DNA of 64,000 bases from Morinoia aosen (lineage: Eukaryota > Arthropoda > Malacostraca > Amphipoda > Talitridae): assembly GCA_030386875.1 (NCBI GenBank), contig CM059557.1, positions 61,954,514-62,018,513 of the forward strand, given 5' to 3'. Every line of letters begins with the position of its first letter. Position 1 is the first letter of the stretch. The notes below the pieces were generated by a model. It worked only from the letters and a program-made list of their open reading frames with translations. It did no database searches and was not told where the DNA came from. Shown piece after piece: positions 46,741 to 58,964 of this stretch. Position numbers and translations under genes: made by a program.

Positions 46741-48408
46741 ATGTGAAGAAAATTGCGGCACAAAATCAGAATTAGAGAATTTTTAAATATAAATTTGTGA
46801 CTTTTTCCAGATGAAGCTCCACAATAGCGTTCCTTCGACTGTCAATCGTGATATTGTGATACGACGAAAATTATAATCGATTTGTAATTTCAAAACGCAA
46901 CTATTAACAGATCCTAATCTTCGAGTCTAGTTTTACAGTACTTCCAGGAAAGGAACAATATCTGCAATCTCACAATTAACAGAATATTCATCATAGTCAT
47001 TTTGAATTTAGTGGTAGGCACTGAAAACAAATGATGGTATGATCTAAATCAATCGTATGAATATAATTCAATGCTTAACAGATTTCTAAATAAACTTAAT
47101 CATTACAAATTCAATGCATAACGGCATTCTAACATTAAATATAAAAAATGTTCTTACATTCTTTAGTGATTAGATTTCTCTTAGATTTTCATTTGAAGTT
47201 TTTATCAATCGAGCTATTACAAAATTGAGTAAGTTTATGGCATCATAAAATGAAGTTTGGTTTGAGTTATGTCATTTTGTCACACACTGGAGTATTTAAA
47301 TGAAGTGCAAACGTACTGAGAACCAGTGACGGAATACAGATGCGGGCTTCTATCCACTGAGTGTTTTCGTCGTTTTTTTCGTTCGCGGAAAGTTAAAACG
47401 AATTTTCATTGTGCAGTCCTTCTGCACCGAGATTAGTGAGCTACTCTCGAATTTACACGTAGATAACTTGCTTAGTAATGATTTTATTGCAATGAGATGG
47501 AACGTTAAAACGATATTAGGTTAGGATCTTGCCATGACGATGATTACCGTCATCGTACAGGTTTCAACACATAAATGATCATTAGTTTTACACAGCTCGG
47601 AGAGCAGAATGAATTCCTAACGTTAAGACCGTGAATGTTAGGAAGCAAAAAGTTTTGAATTCATAAATAGAAGAAAGGCATTAGTTCGATACGAGGATCA
47701 GTCTGCGGTAGCTATCGAGACTGTGCTCTTTACGAGTTCATTATTGTTAGCTCAACAGGAAAACGAAGAAAATACGACTACGGAGCACAGATTTGTACTG
47801 GTCGCGCAAATTTGTCCAGTGTCATATCTTGCTACAGCCCTGTTTTTTTTTTGCTGCACTTGTTTATTGCAATTTGTAAACGGGGATATAAGAAATTATA
47901 GGCCCTGGGCATATATCAATTAAAAATAAGATTCCAGGAAACTTCTATCTTTAGTAGCAAATATACCCCACAAATAAAATATCAATTACGTATATCATAT
48001 TTTGATGCTTGTAACGAGGGAGCTATACACACAAGTTTTTTAGACCTTTACTCCTTTCAAATGCAATTGATCTTCGAGTTTTACGCTTCAAGTGAGGTGA
48101 AATCCAACTGAAACAAATATAATCAGTCCTTTATTCATAACTCGATTGAAGCATGGTATCAGTGGAATAGTTAGGGTTAATTTTTATTTTGACAATGTGA
48201 AGTTCCCATATGATGAAGTCGAGAATCGATTATTCTGGTAATTAGTGAATATGTTCAAATTTACATATTAATAGGAAGTTCAAATTCCAGTTCACCATCA
48301 AGTTATCATTGTCTGAATTAATTGGTTAGTGGGTTTCTCAGTGCTGTCTTATGGCGGAGAAGTATCTAGTTTTATCTTTTCATCTGAAAGAAAATTTTGA
48401 ATGCCTAA
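46741..48408. other. Intergenic; no gene seen
   Basis: AT-rich. A short frame ends with DIRNYRPWAYIN at about 47885-47922, which recalls the NYRPI start of LINE RT domains but is too short to assign. Confidence 0.4.
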
Positions 48409-49128
48409 TTGCTGTATGAACAAAGTAAGATAGGTATGAAACAATACACGAAAAAAGTGTATTCTAATTTTGAACAAAAATCTTTTCCCTACGACAAACA
48501 ATACAGTTTTCGTTCTAAAAAATCGACGACACAGGCTGTATTAAATCATTTACCATACCTTAATTCAAATACAGATGAAGGGAAGCTTGTTTTTTTCGTA
48601 TTTCTTGACTTTCAAAAAGCATTCGATTGCGTGGACAATAACATGCATTTTCCTATCAAAACTACACTTTAATGGCATCAGGGGAGTTGCACATGATTGG
48701 TTCAAATCATTCTTAACAAATTGAAAGAAATAAGTTGGTGTTAACGATGCACAATCGGAACTGCTGACAATCAGCCGTGGAGTACCGCATGGGTCGGTTT
48801 TTAATTGGTTGGGCCTCTTCTCGTTTTGATCTTTATCGATGATATAGTCAAATCTACTTCATTCTTCAAATTCAAACTTTTTACCGACGACAGCACGCTC
48901 TCTCCGGCTCTTCCAAATGTAAGTCCAATTTTAATTGCTGAGAGTGTAAATTATGAGCTGCAAAATGTTTCAATAAAATTCAAAGCCAATAAAATATGCC
49001 TCAATATCGATAAGAGAAAAAACATTATATTCGCATACAAGAGAAATTTGTCCTTCCATGCATTAAAATTGCTGATGGTGAAATTAAAAAAATCAACTCC
49101 TGTACATTTCTGGGCATTATATTAGATC
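48409..49128 (+). pseudogene. Broken LINE reverse transcriptase
   Basis: 48409-48672 gives KQYSFRSKKSTTQAVLNHL and VFLDFQKAFDCVDNN (RT motifs around the first catalytic aspartate). A frameshift follows, then ISRGVPHGSV near 48770-48800. A second shift leads to GPLLVLIFIDDI, FKLFTDDSTLS (the FADD equivalent, damaged) and NSCTFLGIILDQ. Jockey/CR1-type layout. It ends exactly where a hAT-type terminus begins (49129), so an insertion cut it. Confidence 0.75.
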
Positions 49129-49200
49129 AGTGGATCTCAACCTTTCAAATATAGCGACCCATTTTAGAACAAGCAACCAGGAAGCGACCCCAATCTTTAA
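49129..49200 (+). mobile_element. hAT-type terminus (CAGTGGATCTCAACC)
   Basis: CAGTGGATCTCAACCTTTCAA followed by GCGACCC and a second GCGACCCC fits the widespread hAT terminus CAGTGGTTCTCAACC...GCGACCCC. It abuts broken LINE coding sequence. The matching right end was not found; the element may extend toward about 50.4 kb. Confidence 0.6.
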
Positions 49201-49482
49201 AATATCTCATATACATTTATTTTTCCCATAGCAAACTGCCGTTGCAATTTATTCGTGAAATAACTGTACACTTCGTAAATGTATGAATAATCTAAAATTT
49301 ATTCCAAAGAAAAATTTCCAAGTTTCTTTAAAACATTAATTAATTGCAAATCAATTTCAAATTATTCGAACCAAAAAATTTCACACCGTTATGTAGAGTA
49401 TGTTTATGAACTGACCTTGAAATGAGACGACTGGTATTGTAGTTTTTTAGCTAGCAATTTTAACCTGAGCTGTGTCCCAATT

Positions 49483-50300
49483 TGAGTTTGTTAGAAATGT
49501 TTCAAGGATTCTAAAACTGTTTTGTTTTTGTTCTAGCATCAAAACTGAATGAGGAGATACATCTTGAAATATCAATACCAGTGAAATAATAACTAAAAAA
49601 CAATATGTCAATTTTTTTCAAAAACTAAGGCCTAAATCAAAAAAATGAATGGAATCAATTGAGTTTCTTTTCAAAGGTTACATATCATAGTCAAATTTCA
49701 TAAGAATCAGACTGAAAAAAATAAATTTCATATATGAGAGCAAACTAATTTTTTTTTTCAATATGGAAATCACAATTTTCAGGATGAATATGAAGTTATG
49801 TATGGAACTTATCGAAATAAAAATTAAAACTGCATTCAATTACATAAATTGTTCATTATATTACACTTCAACAAAAAATTTCGTTTTTGCTTAAACCCAG
49901 CACTTCTAACTTTCAACATTCAACCTGAAACTAGTCCTTGAGTTTTGATGCTAGAACAAATCCAAAAACAGTTTTAGAATCCTTGAAACATTTCTAACAA
50001 ACTCAAATTAGAATTTTTTCAAATTCAAATTCTTGAAAAAATATATAGCTCTAAACCCAAAAATTGTTGCTGATTTATGAAATTTCCAAAAAATTAGAAA
50101 AAATAGAAAAAATTTGAATTTGAAAAAAAGTCGAATTTTAGTTTGTTAGAAATCTTTCAAGGATTCTAAAACTGTCTTTGTTTTTGTTCTAGCATCAAAA
50201 CTGAAGGAGGAGTTTCAGGTTGAAATATCACAAAAATATACCAAAAAACACATTTTTCGTCGAAAAAAAAGGCCTAAACCGAAAAAATGTCCCGGGTAAA
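49483..50300. repeat. Three copies of a ~90-150-bp repeat, two direct and one inverted
   Basis: Copies at 49483-49650 (+), 49921-50010 (-) and 50138-50300 (+) share TTTCAAGGATTCTAAAACTG and TGTTCTAGCATCAAAACT. The second and third face each other as a hairpin. The direct copies share a longer 3' part with AAGGCCTAAA. No ORF. Confidence 0.8.
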
Positions 50301-53300
50301 AAAAGTTTACTTTCACAAAAGACATATACTGGCCAATTTTCAGACGAATCGGACGAAAAAAGTTCTCCACCTGGGATGATCTCAAGATGCATTTGCTACA
50401 TTTTCATCTAGATTTTTCCCGATCCAATAAAGGTATCAGGGATGAACATGGTGAAAGGTTCCTACAAGATATTACGAAGATAAAAAATTGCTATCAGTCT
50501 CTTCAACGGAAACATGATTAGTGGCTTGTGCTGGTACCTAGTACCTTTAATATTTTTGCACTCTCAAGGGCAAGAGCAAGGGTGTCATTCTTGAAGACAT
50601 AGTTTGGTGAGAACTACTTTTCTGAAAAATGCGATAAATTGCAAACAATATACTTTTAATCTATGTGTGTATATATTTTAATCAGCGAAGTATACATATA
50701 TGAAAATGAGATTGGTGCGTGCATGCACAAGAAAGGTGGCCAGCATGGAGCCGCTGGAGCCGATATTAATTAGGTAAAGGATCGCATGGAACCACAGGAG
50801 GTGGTGAAGAGCCACTGAACGTAGTATACAGATATCTAATTTGTTCCATTATAAGGGGAAGATTTTTTTGCCGTTATTGGGACTTTTTTAACTGTGAGGA
50901 AAAATACGACACAAAGATCAAAACGACTACTTCTCTTATGACCAAAATCTGCGTACGATCTTTCATATCGTGGCCTGGGAACGACCTGATTTCAAAATTG
51001 GGAAAGAAACTCTCGGTCCTTTAACCGCTGATATATGACTTTTCATTGAATTGAAGTGTTACACCGTTCATTCGTGACATTCAGTTAAGATTGTGAAATT
51101 CATGTCATCAAACGAACGAACTCTGATGAGGTAAAAAACGCTGCTTTCAAATTTTTGAACGGAGAAGTAGTCTTGCATACATCACTCCATATTGCCACTA
51201 TCTCATCGCCCTCCCAACGTCTTTACTGATAAAAGCCGTGCAGATACACACTTTTTATCGGTAAAGGGTATTGTTTCGCACGATGTATGCCCATGCACGC
51301 AAAAATGAATGACAAAAGATCTGTTTGTCGATCGGATTGCGAGAGTAATTGATTTTCTCTCTGAAAAGATCGAAGAATTCGGACCTATCGGTCGAGGAAA
51401 TCGCAAGCCATGTCGCTCAAAACATGCGACGAGTATTCAAGAGCGACAGAAAAGACAGCGCTTGGGTCTGGTGCGAGTGAAGGCACAGCAGATGGAAATT
51501 CTGCTCTGCTTCCGAATAGAGAAATGACCGGCATTGCTACAGAAAGGGTATTTTGGCTATATGCGGGCTGGACTTCCCGAAAGCTTTCACAGTTTTTTTT
51601 TTCTTCCAAAATACTCGAGTAACTCCACGCTCAAATAAATTGCAAAGATCTAAGACACGGCATGAATAATAAAATTTTAGCCAAACTTATCCGATTTTTA
51701 TTAGAGAATCGCAGAACAAATTTATTTCTTAGATTCAAGCGATAACTATACTGTTTTGTTCTTTTTATGAGCAGATAAACATGATGGAGACGAGTTCCCG
51801 AAGAGCAATTCATTGAATGCCACAGTTAAATGGTTATTTACACAGACAATTGGTAACACTAAGAAACGGAACAAATTTTATGTGAACAAAACCCTCACCA
51901 ATAGACATATGTACAAAGTTTACTTGTCTACTAAATGAATGCTTTTAGTTTGAGTGTAAAAACGTATTTAAATAATGCATGTTTCTTTAACACTTGTAAC
52001 TATGAAAAAGTAATTTGCTGAACATAGTCACACAAATATTTCTATCACAAAATAATGGATATTCATTAGGTGCTCGTTCTTTTAGTAATTCTTGCCCTTT
52101 AGAAATCCTAACATCAACCGTATTATTTGTTAGTCATCCATAGAATAGATCCTCAAAGTCGAGATATATTTCGACCTGTTAGGTCAGTCGATTGTTCAAT
52201 GAAAACTTAAACAACTTTGTTTTCATGATCCATGCAACTTTATTTTAAAATACTGATTCGAGAATCAGCCCGTTTCAGAATATTCCAGTTCATGAATGAA
52301 TTATTTGCATAGGCGTTGACCCGAAGTTGAAGATAGTTATGATAGTTTTTTGTGCAATATAAACATTCTATCAGTTTTATTTTGTTTGAGCCACGCGAGG
52401 CTTAAAATAGGCTATGTTAAATATGCGGAAGGATCAATGCACTGTGTTAAGACCTTCCCGGTCTTACGTTCGTTTGGAGGATTCTAGCCTTAGTAAGGAT
52501 AATAAATTGAAAAAAAAACACGAAAAATTAAATAATAAAGCAGATTGGGTTTACAAAATAATCGCACTTAAAATGTGCAAAGTCATGCTTACTAGGTCAA
52601 AGGATTTAATTTCCAGAAACGTTTAAGATTAAATGAAACCATTAACATGAAATTAGGTCGTTTGGGCCCAGGGTTACAGGTAAGGGTAAGGAGGAGTCGT
52701 GCAAGTGTAATGATACCAAGAACAAGAAAAAAATACATTTAAAAACGGAACTAACCCTCGCACTGAACACCATCAATACAAATTAAAATTTGACACTTTA
52801 TATACTGAACACACAAATTTACACAAATTTATCTAGAAGCACAAAAAAATAAAGAAATAATCACATACAGTAATGCTTACCAGCAGCATGGACGTCACAG
52901 GCACAAAGGAAGAAACAGAGTGAACGTCACACGCCGCTCGGCTACAAACTAAGGTGACACTTACAGACCGAGGGATTTACCTTGAGATGTCAAAGGTATT
53001 TTGAAACTACCTTATTCTCGCCAAAGAATCCTAACACACTGTGATAAGCAGTTTTAGTGCTCCTCTTGGTAGAATATGCTTGATTTTGAGAACAATTCCG
53101 ATGGAGTTGAACAACTTTAGACGCATTATAATTGATATAATTTTGAAAATCGAATATTTTTCTACTACTATTCCCGGAAATTTGAAGGTTCCAACTGATT
53201 TTTCCCTGCTTTTCAAGCTGACTAGCAGTTACATTTTTCTCCTCGGAGAATTGTCTATACTTAGTCTTGCTGGCTTTTGAATTTATTTTATGAGCTGTAA

Positions 53301-53341
53301 GCATGAGTGAAACACTATTAATTCCTGATTTATTTGGTTAT
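50301..53341. other. Region without recognisable genes
   Basis: A GC-richer patch at 51210-51620 has overlapping frames on both strands; none is recognised. Short frames at 52414-52626 (+, lysine-rich) and 52990-53304 (-) are also unassigned. No bounded repeats were seen. Confidence 0.35.
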
Positions 53342-53342
53342 G

Positions 53343-53920
53343 CAGGTGAAGCTCCTATAACGGGAGGAATTCGTTCTAGAAAAACACCCGTTGTAGGCGA
53401 CAAGTCCCGTTATGCAAGCGGCACGTTTACTTTAGATTACGACACAAACAGCTTTTATGGTAGCCTTTAATAGAAAATGGTTTATTGAACTTTGACAACA
53501 GTCTGAACGTTGTTCAATGACGGTATTAATTTAAAGACATTTTTCATTGCTAATTGTACTACGACTATCTTGCTAAAAATATTTATTGTGGTTACTCATC
53601 ACAGAGCAATTAAAGAACTTGCTTATCGAAGAAAATGGTTAATGATAAATGAAATGAAATACAAATCAATACTTTAAAAAGCATATAAATACTTTTAAAC
53701 ATTAATAGTTCATACTGGGTTGATAATAATAGTATCTTTATCGTCACAAATAGTCATTCAGTATACTATAAGAACAGTAAAACTAAGTAATAAATATCAA
53801 ATTAAAATAGACGTTGTAGGAGTAAAACATACCCGTTATAACTACCAATAAAATGCGTCCTACCCGTTGTAGGAGAGTCCCGTTCTAAGATCGACCGTTA
53901 TAAGAGCTTTACCTGTACAT
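53343..53920. mobile_element. pogo-like (Tc1/mariner) MITE
   Basis: The left end GCAGGTGAAGCTCCTATAACGG and right end (complement ACAGGTAAAGCTCTTATAAC) continue into matching ACCCGTTGTAGGCG / CCTACAACGGGTAGGACG inner segments. The outer dinucleotides are TG (left) and TA (right), so a TA duplication may have decayed on one side. Interior about 450 bp, AT-rich, no ORF. Confidence 0.7.
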
Positions 53921-55282
53921 GTAGGGTAACCGACACTTCGTTGAACAAACTACAACATAAAGTTGGCACGGTTAAGTGCATACTTTTCACTGAATAACAG
54001 TGTGGTCGAAGGAGCTTCGATAAAAAGTTACGGGGTCTTAAAACTTGAAACGTCTGTATTGAGAAAAATTCGTGCTCGTGGAGTAGCACGCAAATGAAAT
54101 AAAAAATGATGTAAGCAATTTTATGGTGAACCGAACCAACAGAATAATTGCTTTGATTATTATGAGGACTGATACGGATTCGTGAAACTCTTGGTGTTTA
54201 GAATCGTGCCTAGGAAACGCAAAGGCGTTTGAACGCATGCATCGTAGTAAATGGGCGTATAATGTTGAACATCGTTTGTGAATATCTAACCTAATTTAGA
54301 AATCTGTAACACAGTTTTGTAAAAATGTATATTTATACATATATTTCACATGTAATAAATATACATGCATAATAAAAACAAATACATCAGGATTTGAACC
54401 ACTCGGGAGGAAAACTTATCGCTTAGTGTCATAGCTTACGCAGCAGTACGTTGTGGGGTACAATTCTTTTTAAAGGCAAGGAAAATAAACAGTAAAAGGC
54501 TTCCCTGATCACGAACACTTCAATAGGGAAGTTTAAAAGGATTTAGAATGGCTCGATTTGGTGATTTTGGAGCATCGGACACCAAATTGCTAGGTGTATA
54601 TAAAAGAATAACGCTTTAGATAAGGGTATACCGCATTATGCACTTTCTTAAAACGAAAATCTTCCTAAAGATCATCGGTGAGAGAAATGGTCTTTAGCTT
54701 TTGATATATGTTTTGTCGCCTCTCTTGAAGATCTGAGTTACCCACGCTGCATTAAATTAACTCAAAAAGGTTCAAGAAATTTGTTCATGATACCACATGA
54801 GTAGGTGAAAGTAGTATAGCTCAACATTCAAGAAGTTCATTTGCTAGTGCGTTTTCCCTTATGATTCATTCTTCTGTGCCTGCAATTGAGCGAAAGTAAA
54901 AGGAGTATAATTTTATTCGGGTATCTCTGATTTTTTTTTTAGATTTAAGGGAATAAATTATTGAATATATCGCCTACGTCTTCCTCATAGTGACGGGAAA
55001 CACATATACAGTGGTTTTTACAGTGTTGGAAAATATTTTTTGGTCTATTAAAAGAATTCACGGGATAATTTTGCCAATAATAATTGAACTTGGCAAAATT
55101 TCTGCAGAAAAAGATTCTTTCGATGCTCTAATTACAGTGGTAACATCCCAGTCGGAAATTATGGTATGCATCATCGATGATTATGGTCGAGATAATCGGT
55201 TTTTATCGGCGAAATATCTGCCATGTCCAACCTTTATGGGGTACATTATGGTGTGGTTATGTCCCGAATCTTCGACCATAAC
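53921..55282. other. Intergenic; no gene seen
   Basis: AT-rich, with no supported ORF or bounded repeat. Confidence 0.4.
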
Positions 55283-55492
55283 AACCATAATTTCATACCA
55301 TATTCGACCATATGTTACCAATTCAGAACCATAATATCACACCATATTATACCATGTGCGACCAATCACAACCATGTTATACCATATGCGACTAATTACA
55401 ACCCTAATTTCATACCATAATCTACCATATGAGACTAACTACAACCATAATTTCATACTACATTCAACCATATTCGACTAATTACAACCACA
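55283..55492. repeat. 43-bp tandem repeat, about five units
   Basis: Units begin AACCATAATTTCATACCATA and continue TTCGACCATATGCGACTAAT before TAC. Unit three has an internal deletion of about 13 bp; the others are about 43 bp with a few substitutions each. Confidence 0.9.
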
Positions 55493-55643
55493 TAGATTTC
55501 GAACGCGCAACCATGATCTACCATTACAACAGCCAAAATCAACTGTTCACAATTACTGATAGAACTCAACTACAAAAATCAAATATTTCCAATCTTTTTT
55601 TTCACTATGCATCACTCTGGAGGACTTGAAGAGCCAATATTAG

Positions 55644-55712
55644 AGGCCATACAGTAGCGTCAAGGGGTTGAAGAGACAAATTATCGACCGCTTGACGCTA
55701 TTGTATGGTCAG
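55644..55712. repeat. Short hairpin with 20-bp arms
   Basis: GCCATACAGTAGCGTCAAG and its near-complement CTTGACGCTATTGTATGGTC enclose about 24 bp. Isolated; it could be a tiny MITE or a structured RNA. No other support. Confidence 0.55.
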
Positions 55713-56439
55713 TGATATTAGCTTAAATCAAGTTCTTCAAAGTAATATAAAATAAAAAAAAAATGAAAAAGGTTGACCTTTGTAGTTCGTATAGTTCCAT
55801 CAGTAGTTGTAAATAGTTAAATGTGACTGTTTCAATGGTAAAGGTCGCACGTACGAAATCATTAAGATTGAAATTAGTTGCATATGCTATATATGGCATG
55901 AAATTATAGTTATTGTGAGATTATGGTTAGTATGTTTAGAAAGACAGACTATTGATTTTGCATGAATAATTTATTCTTTTAACCCCATGTTTATCTACAA
56001 GAAGTGTCAAAAAAAGACCGAATATTTTCAATATTGTAATAAGAAAATACTTTCATACGCGTTTCAACAAATAAATCCTTTAGCCAGATATGTAAGACTA
56101 GAAGAATATCAAGCGCCATAATTGCTCACAAAAAATAAACATCCCGGAGACATCCAACGAACGTCTTGAGCACGCCAGAGGATTCAAGATATAATTAATC
56201 TTGAACATCTTAAACATAAACCTAAAACATTCTACAACCTATCTTTTAACGTAAACAAAAAATTGACTTTGGTAATTAAATGAAATACCATGAGTTGAGG
56301 TTTTATGCAGATTATAAGATTAATTATTTATACGAAATAGGCTATCGTAGCTTCTAATTTCAAATTCAAGTCACAATGCATACACGAATTCCGCTGTAAC
56401 CGACCGTAATCTCCGGTAAACATTTTCAAACTAGTTGAC

Positions 56440-57155
56440 GCAAATGGCGAAACTCTGAACACAAAAATATGCGCTGGGGCGATGAACAAAAAAGTTGATT
56501 TCTCCAGACAAAGACCCCTTTCAACATTATGGAAAAGTACTTTGAGAAAAGGACACCACATATTCACTGATTATTATTACAGGTTTCCCAAACTGTACCA
56601 GTTCATCAAAGAACATAAAACAAATGCTACTGGAATAATCAGAAAAAATATAGTTGGCGTATCATCTGAAATATAAAATTAGCGAAAGAACAAAAAAAAG
56701 CATTCGAAAGCAGTGATCTTCTTCTTGCACTAGTTTACAGTGATAATCGAGATGTGTTTATGCCGTCTAATGTCCATTGGAATGCAGAAACCACAGTTAC
56801 TCGAAGATCGAAAGAAGTCCGTGTTTGTGTTCAAATTCTAAGTTGCATAGACGACTATAATTTGAACATGGGCTGTGTAGATAACACGGACCAAATGCTG
56901 CACTACCACACAATAAGTAGAAAAACTATCAAGTGGTACAAAAAACTAGCACCACATTTTATTCAAGTTCGTGTGTTAGATGCCTTTGGGATTTATAATT
57001 TTTTTTTTCAAAACTTAAATGACCTATCTTCAATTTTCCATGAAATTGATAAAAGAATTAACTTCCACTTCGAACAGAAGTACTTGACTGAGAAAACTAA
57101 GCTTTTGACTAGTTGGGATACATTTTCAGGGATACGTAACTTCTGCTACAAGTAA
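56440..57155 (+). pseudogene. piggyBac transposase remnant
   Basis: The first part holds ANGETLNTKICAGAMN, then GHHIFTDYYYRFPKLYQF (family DNYYTS..L, catalytic aspartate) and TGIIRKN (family GTIRxNR). A frameshift near 56675 leads to LLALVYSDNRDVFM and then NMGCVDNTDQMLHYHTISRK (family NMGGVDLSDQ, catalytic aspartate), followed by IKWYKKLAPHFIQVRV. It ends at 57153-57155. The N-terminal third is missing. Possible right terminus: GCAGTGAAAGGGTTAA at 57508-57523, matching piggyBac CCCTTT...TTAA ends. Confidence 0.8.
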
Positions 57156-57519
57156 AAATTCCAGAAAAAGATGCCATGTAAGTTATCAACATGGAATCAG
57201 AAAGCAATCACGATATCAGTACAAAACTTTCGAAAACCTTCTTGGACTCAGTGTTATACCCTGCTTTGGAATTGATCACAATGAACTAAACTTTTGAGTG
57301 TGAAAACTGATATTGTAATATATATATATAAAATATCTATTCTAATTATATTAAGTGTTTTACGCATTTTATGTTACATTATGTATTCCATAAAATATGC
57401 TTGGTGAGCTCTCGATATCAAGGGACATCACGGGTTGCGCAGCGCTGTCGTCACGTCGGTGCACAGTGGGCCTCAAAGCGCGCGCTCAGTACCACCGCAT
57501 TGCGCCCGCAGTGAAAGGG

Positions 57520-57523
57520 TTAA
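57520..57523. repeat. Candidate TTAA target site at piggyBac right end
   Basis: TTAA directly follows AGTGAAAGGG, the inverse of the CCCTTTCACT-type piggyBac terminus. A left partner was not firmly identified; TTAACCCC at about 55979 is a weak candidate. Confidence 0.4.
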
Positions 57524-57714
57524 GCTTCCTCCTCTTCCTGAAAGCTTGCCGAAGTAGCAGATGATGGACCCGCCAGTGCTGTTGCTGACCCAAGCACATC
57601 TCCGCTGAAAAAAATGTTACAACTAGAAGCCTGTGTTCCAGCTGTGCTGGCTATGCATGTGACACATGGAATTTTAGAGCAATAGAGAGCGAAATATTTA
57701 AAGGGTTTGAAATG

Positions 57715-58150
57715 TAAGGTCTGAGAAGCATGTTTGGTACGATTTTGATCAACCCAGAAATTAGATCAGACATAAAGCGGCAGTGGTTGGAATGTCGGTA
57801 GGGCGAGAGAAGAAAGTTGAATGTTGAGATGTTTCTGTCATGTGGTGAGAATGAAGGATCAGATGTTGGTGAAGAAACTTACATTATCAGAGTCAAGAAG
57901 AAACAGAAGTAGGAGACTTCCAACTGCTTGGATAGACTGTGTCGAAGGAACTTAGTGTGGGAAAGACGCGTGATGAAGCAAATAACTGTGTAATTGATTT
58001 GGTAAGGGGAAGAAAGATTTCTGATTTAAGTATGACTGTTACATTGACTAAAAGAGTAACATCACCTACTGGGACATGAGCTTATCAGAGTAGCTACCAA
58101 CGAATTACTTGCGTTCACCACGGGTTGGGCACGAATGTAAATGAAAGAAG
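57715..58150 (+). pseudogene. LINE 3' end (RT tail and 3' UTR)
   Basis: The frame GLRSMFGTILINPEIRSDIK matches the LRSMCGVTRxDxxRNE block of arthropod LINE polymerases. It is followed by damaged RSRRLPTAWIDCV-like sequence and a 3' part with GGGACATGAGCTTATCAGAG. Same block as at 34724. Several stops. Confidence 0.6.
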
Positions 58151-58964
58151 GTATTCACCTAATATTAATACCAGAGAATAACTACTTGCTTCATTAATTC
58201 ACAGGCCTCTTGAGTCAGTGCACTAATAACTGTTCCTCCATTAATTCATGAAATTATCTGAGGTCCAGCAATTGTATATAATATTTTATAGTATTGAAGA
58301 CTGCACAAAGTGAAATGTATTATGGCCAATATTCGTAAAACTTTATTCACATCAATATTCGATATAATTGCTATGTTCGCAACGCAAAATATTAAAACTT
58401 ACGTTATGTTCCTCATTGATGTGGAGCGCGATCGACCACCATCCCAGTCGGGGACAGATTTGAGTACAGCGACAACAGCACTGGAGAAGTTGTTGACAGC
58501 CAGACGCGGATGGATTACTTTCCAGGCATCTGATGAAATTAAAGAGATTATGAAAGTGCTGATCGGTTAGATCAAAACGAAACCAGTGTATTGATACCGT
58601 TAATGTTAATGCCGTCGTGTGCCAACATTAATGAAACTATTATCATGGCACACATCAACTTCGAAACAGATATGACAATATCCTGGACAATAACATTGAT
58701 AAAATTCGTGAATCTAGACTAAAATCTACATGGGGCTCATAGTTTACATTGTAGTGATAGATTGTCTGAAACCTGAGAACACTAAGACGGACCAAGAGAA
58801 TGGTTTTCTGGTTCTCCAACTCGAATAAAAGTTTTAAAATCGTTAAAAGTCATAAATAACCTATCATAATCATTTTCATCAACGACTGTTTGATCTGTTA
58901 CAATGCAAATTCCATGTTTTGTAAATGATAAAACTATATAAAATTATAAACCTGATGAGATTTT
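58151..58964. other. Downstream flank of the DUF4806-type gene; no gene seen
   Basis: One 86-codon plus frame (58310-58570) has no recognised content. No polyadenylation signal was assigned with confidence. Confidence 0.35.

Noticed and set aside
51203-51622. Cluster of overlapping ORFs on both strands
   Set aside because: Open by composition only; no motif, and no frame clearly better than the others.
54385-54470. tRNA-like or SINE-like segment (GGTTCAAATCC box on the minus strand)
   Set aside because: A B-box-like sequence is present but I could not draw a D-arm, anticodon arm or paired acceptor stem.
55979-55990. TTAACCCC as the left piggyBac terminus
   Set aside because: Shares only the first seven bases with the complement of the right end; no further match.
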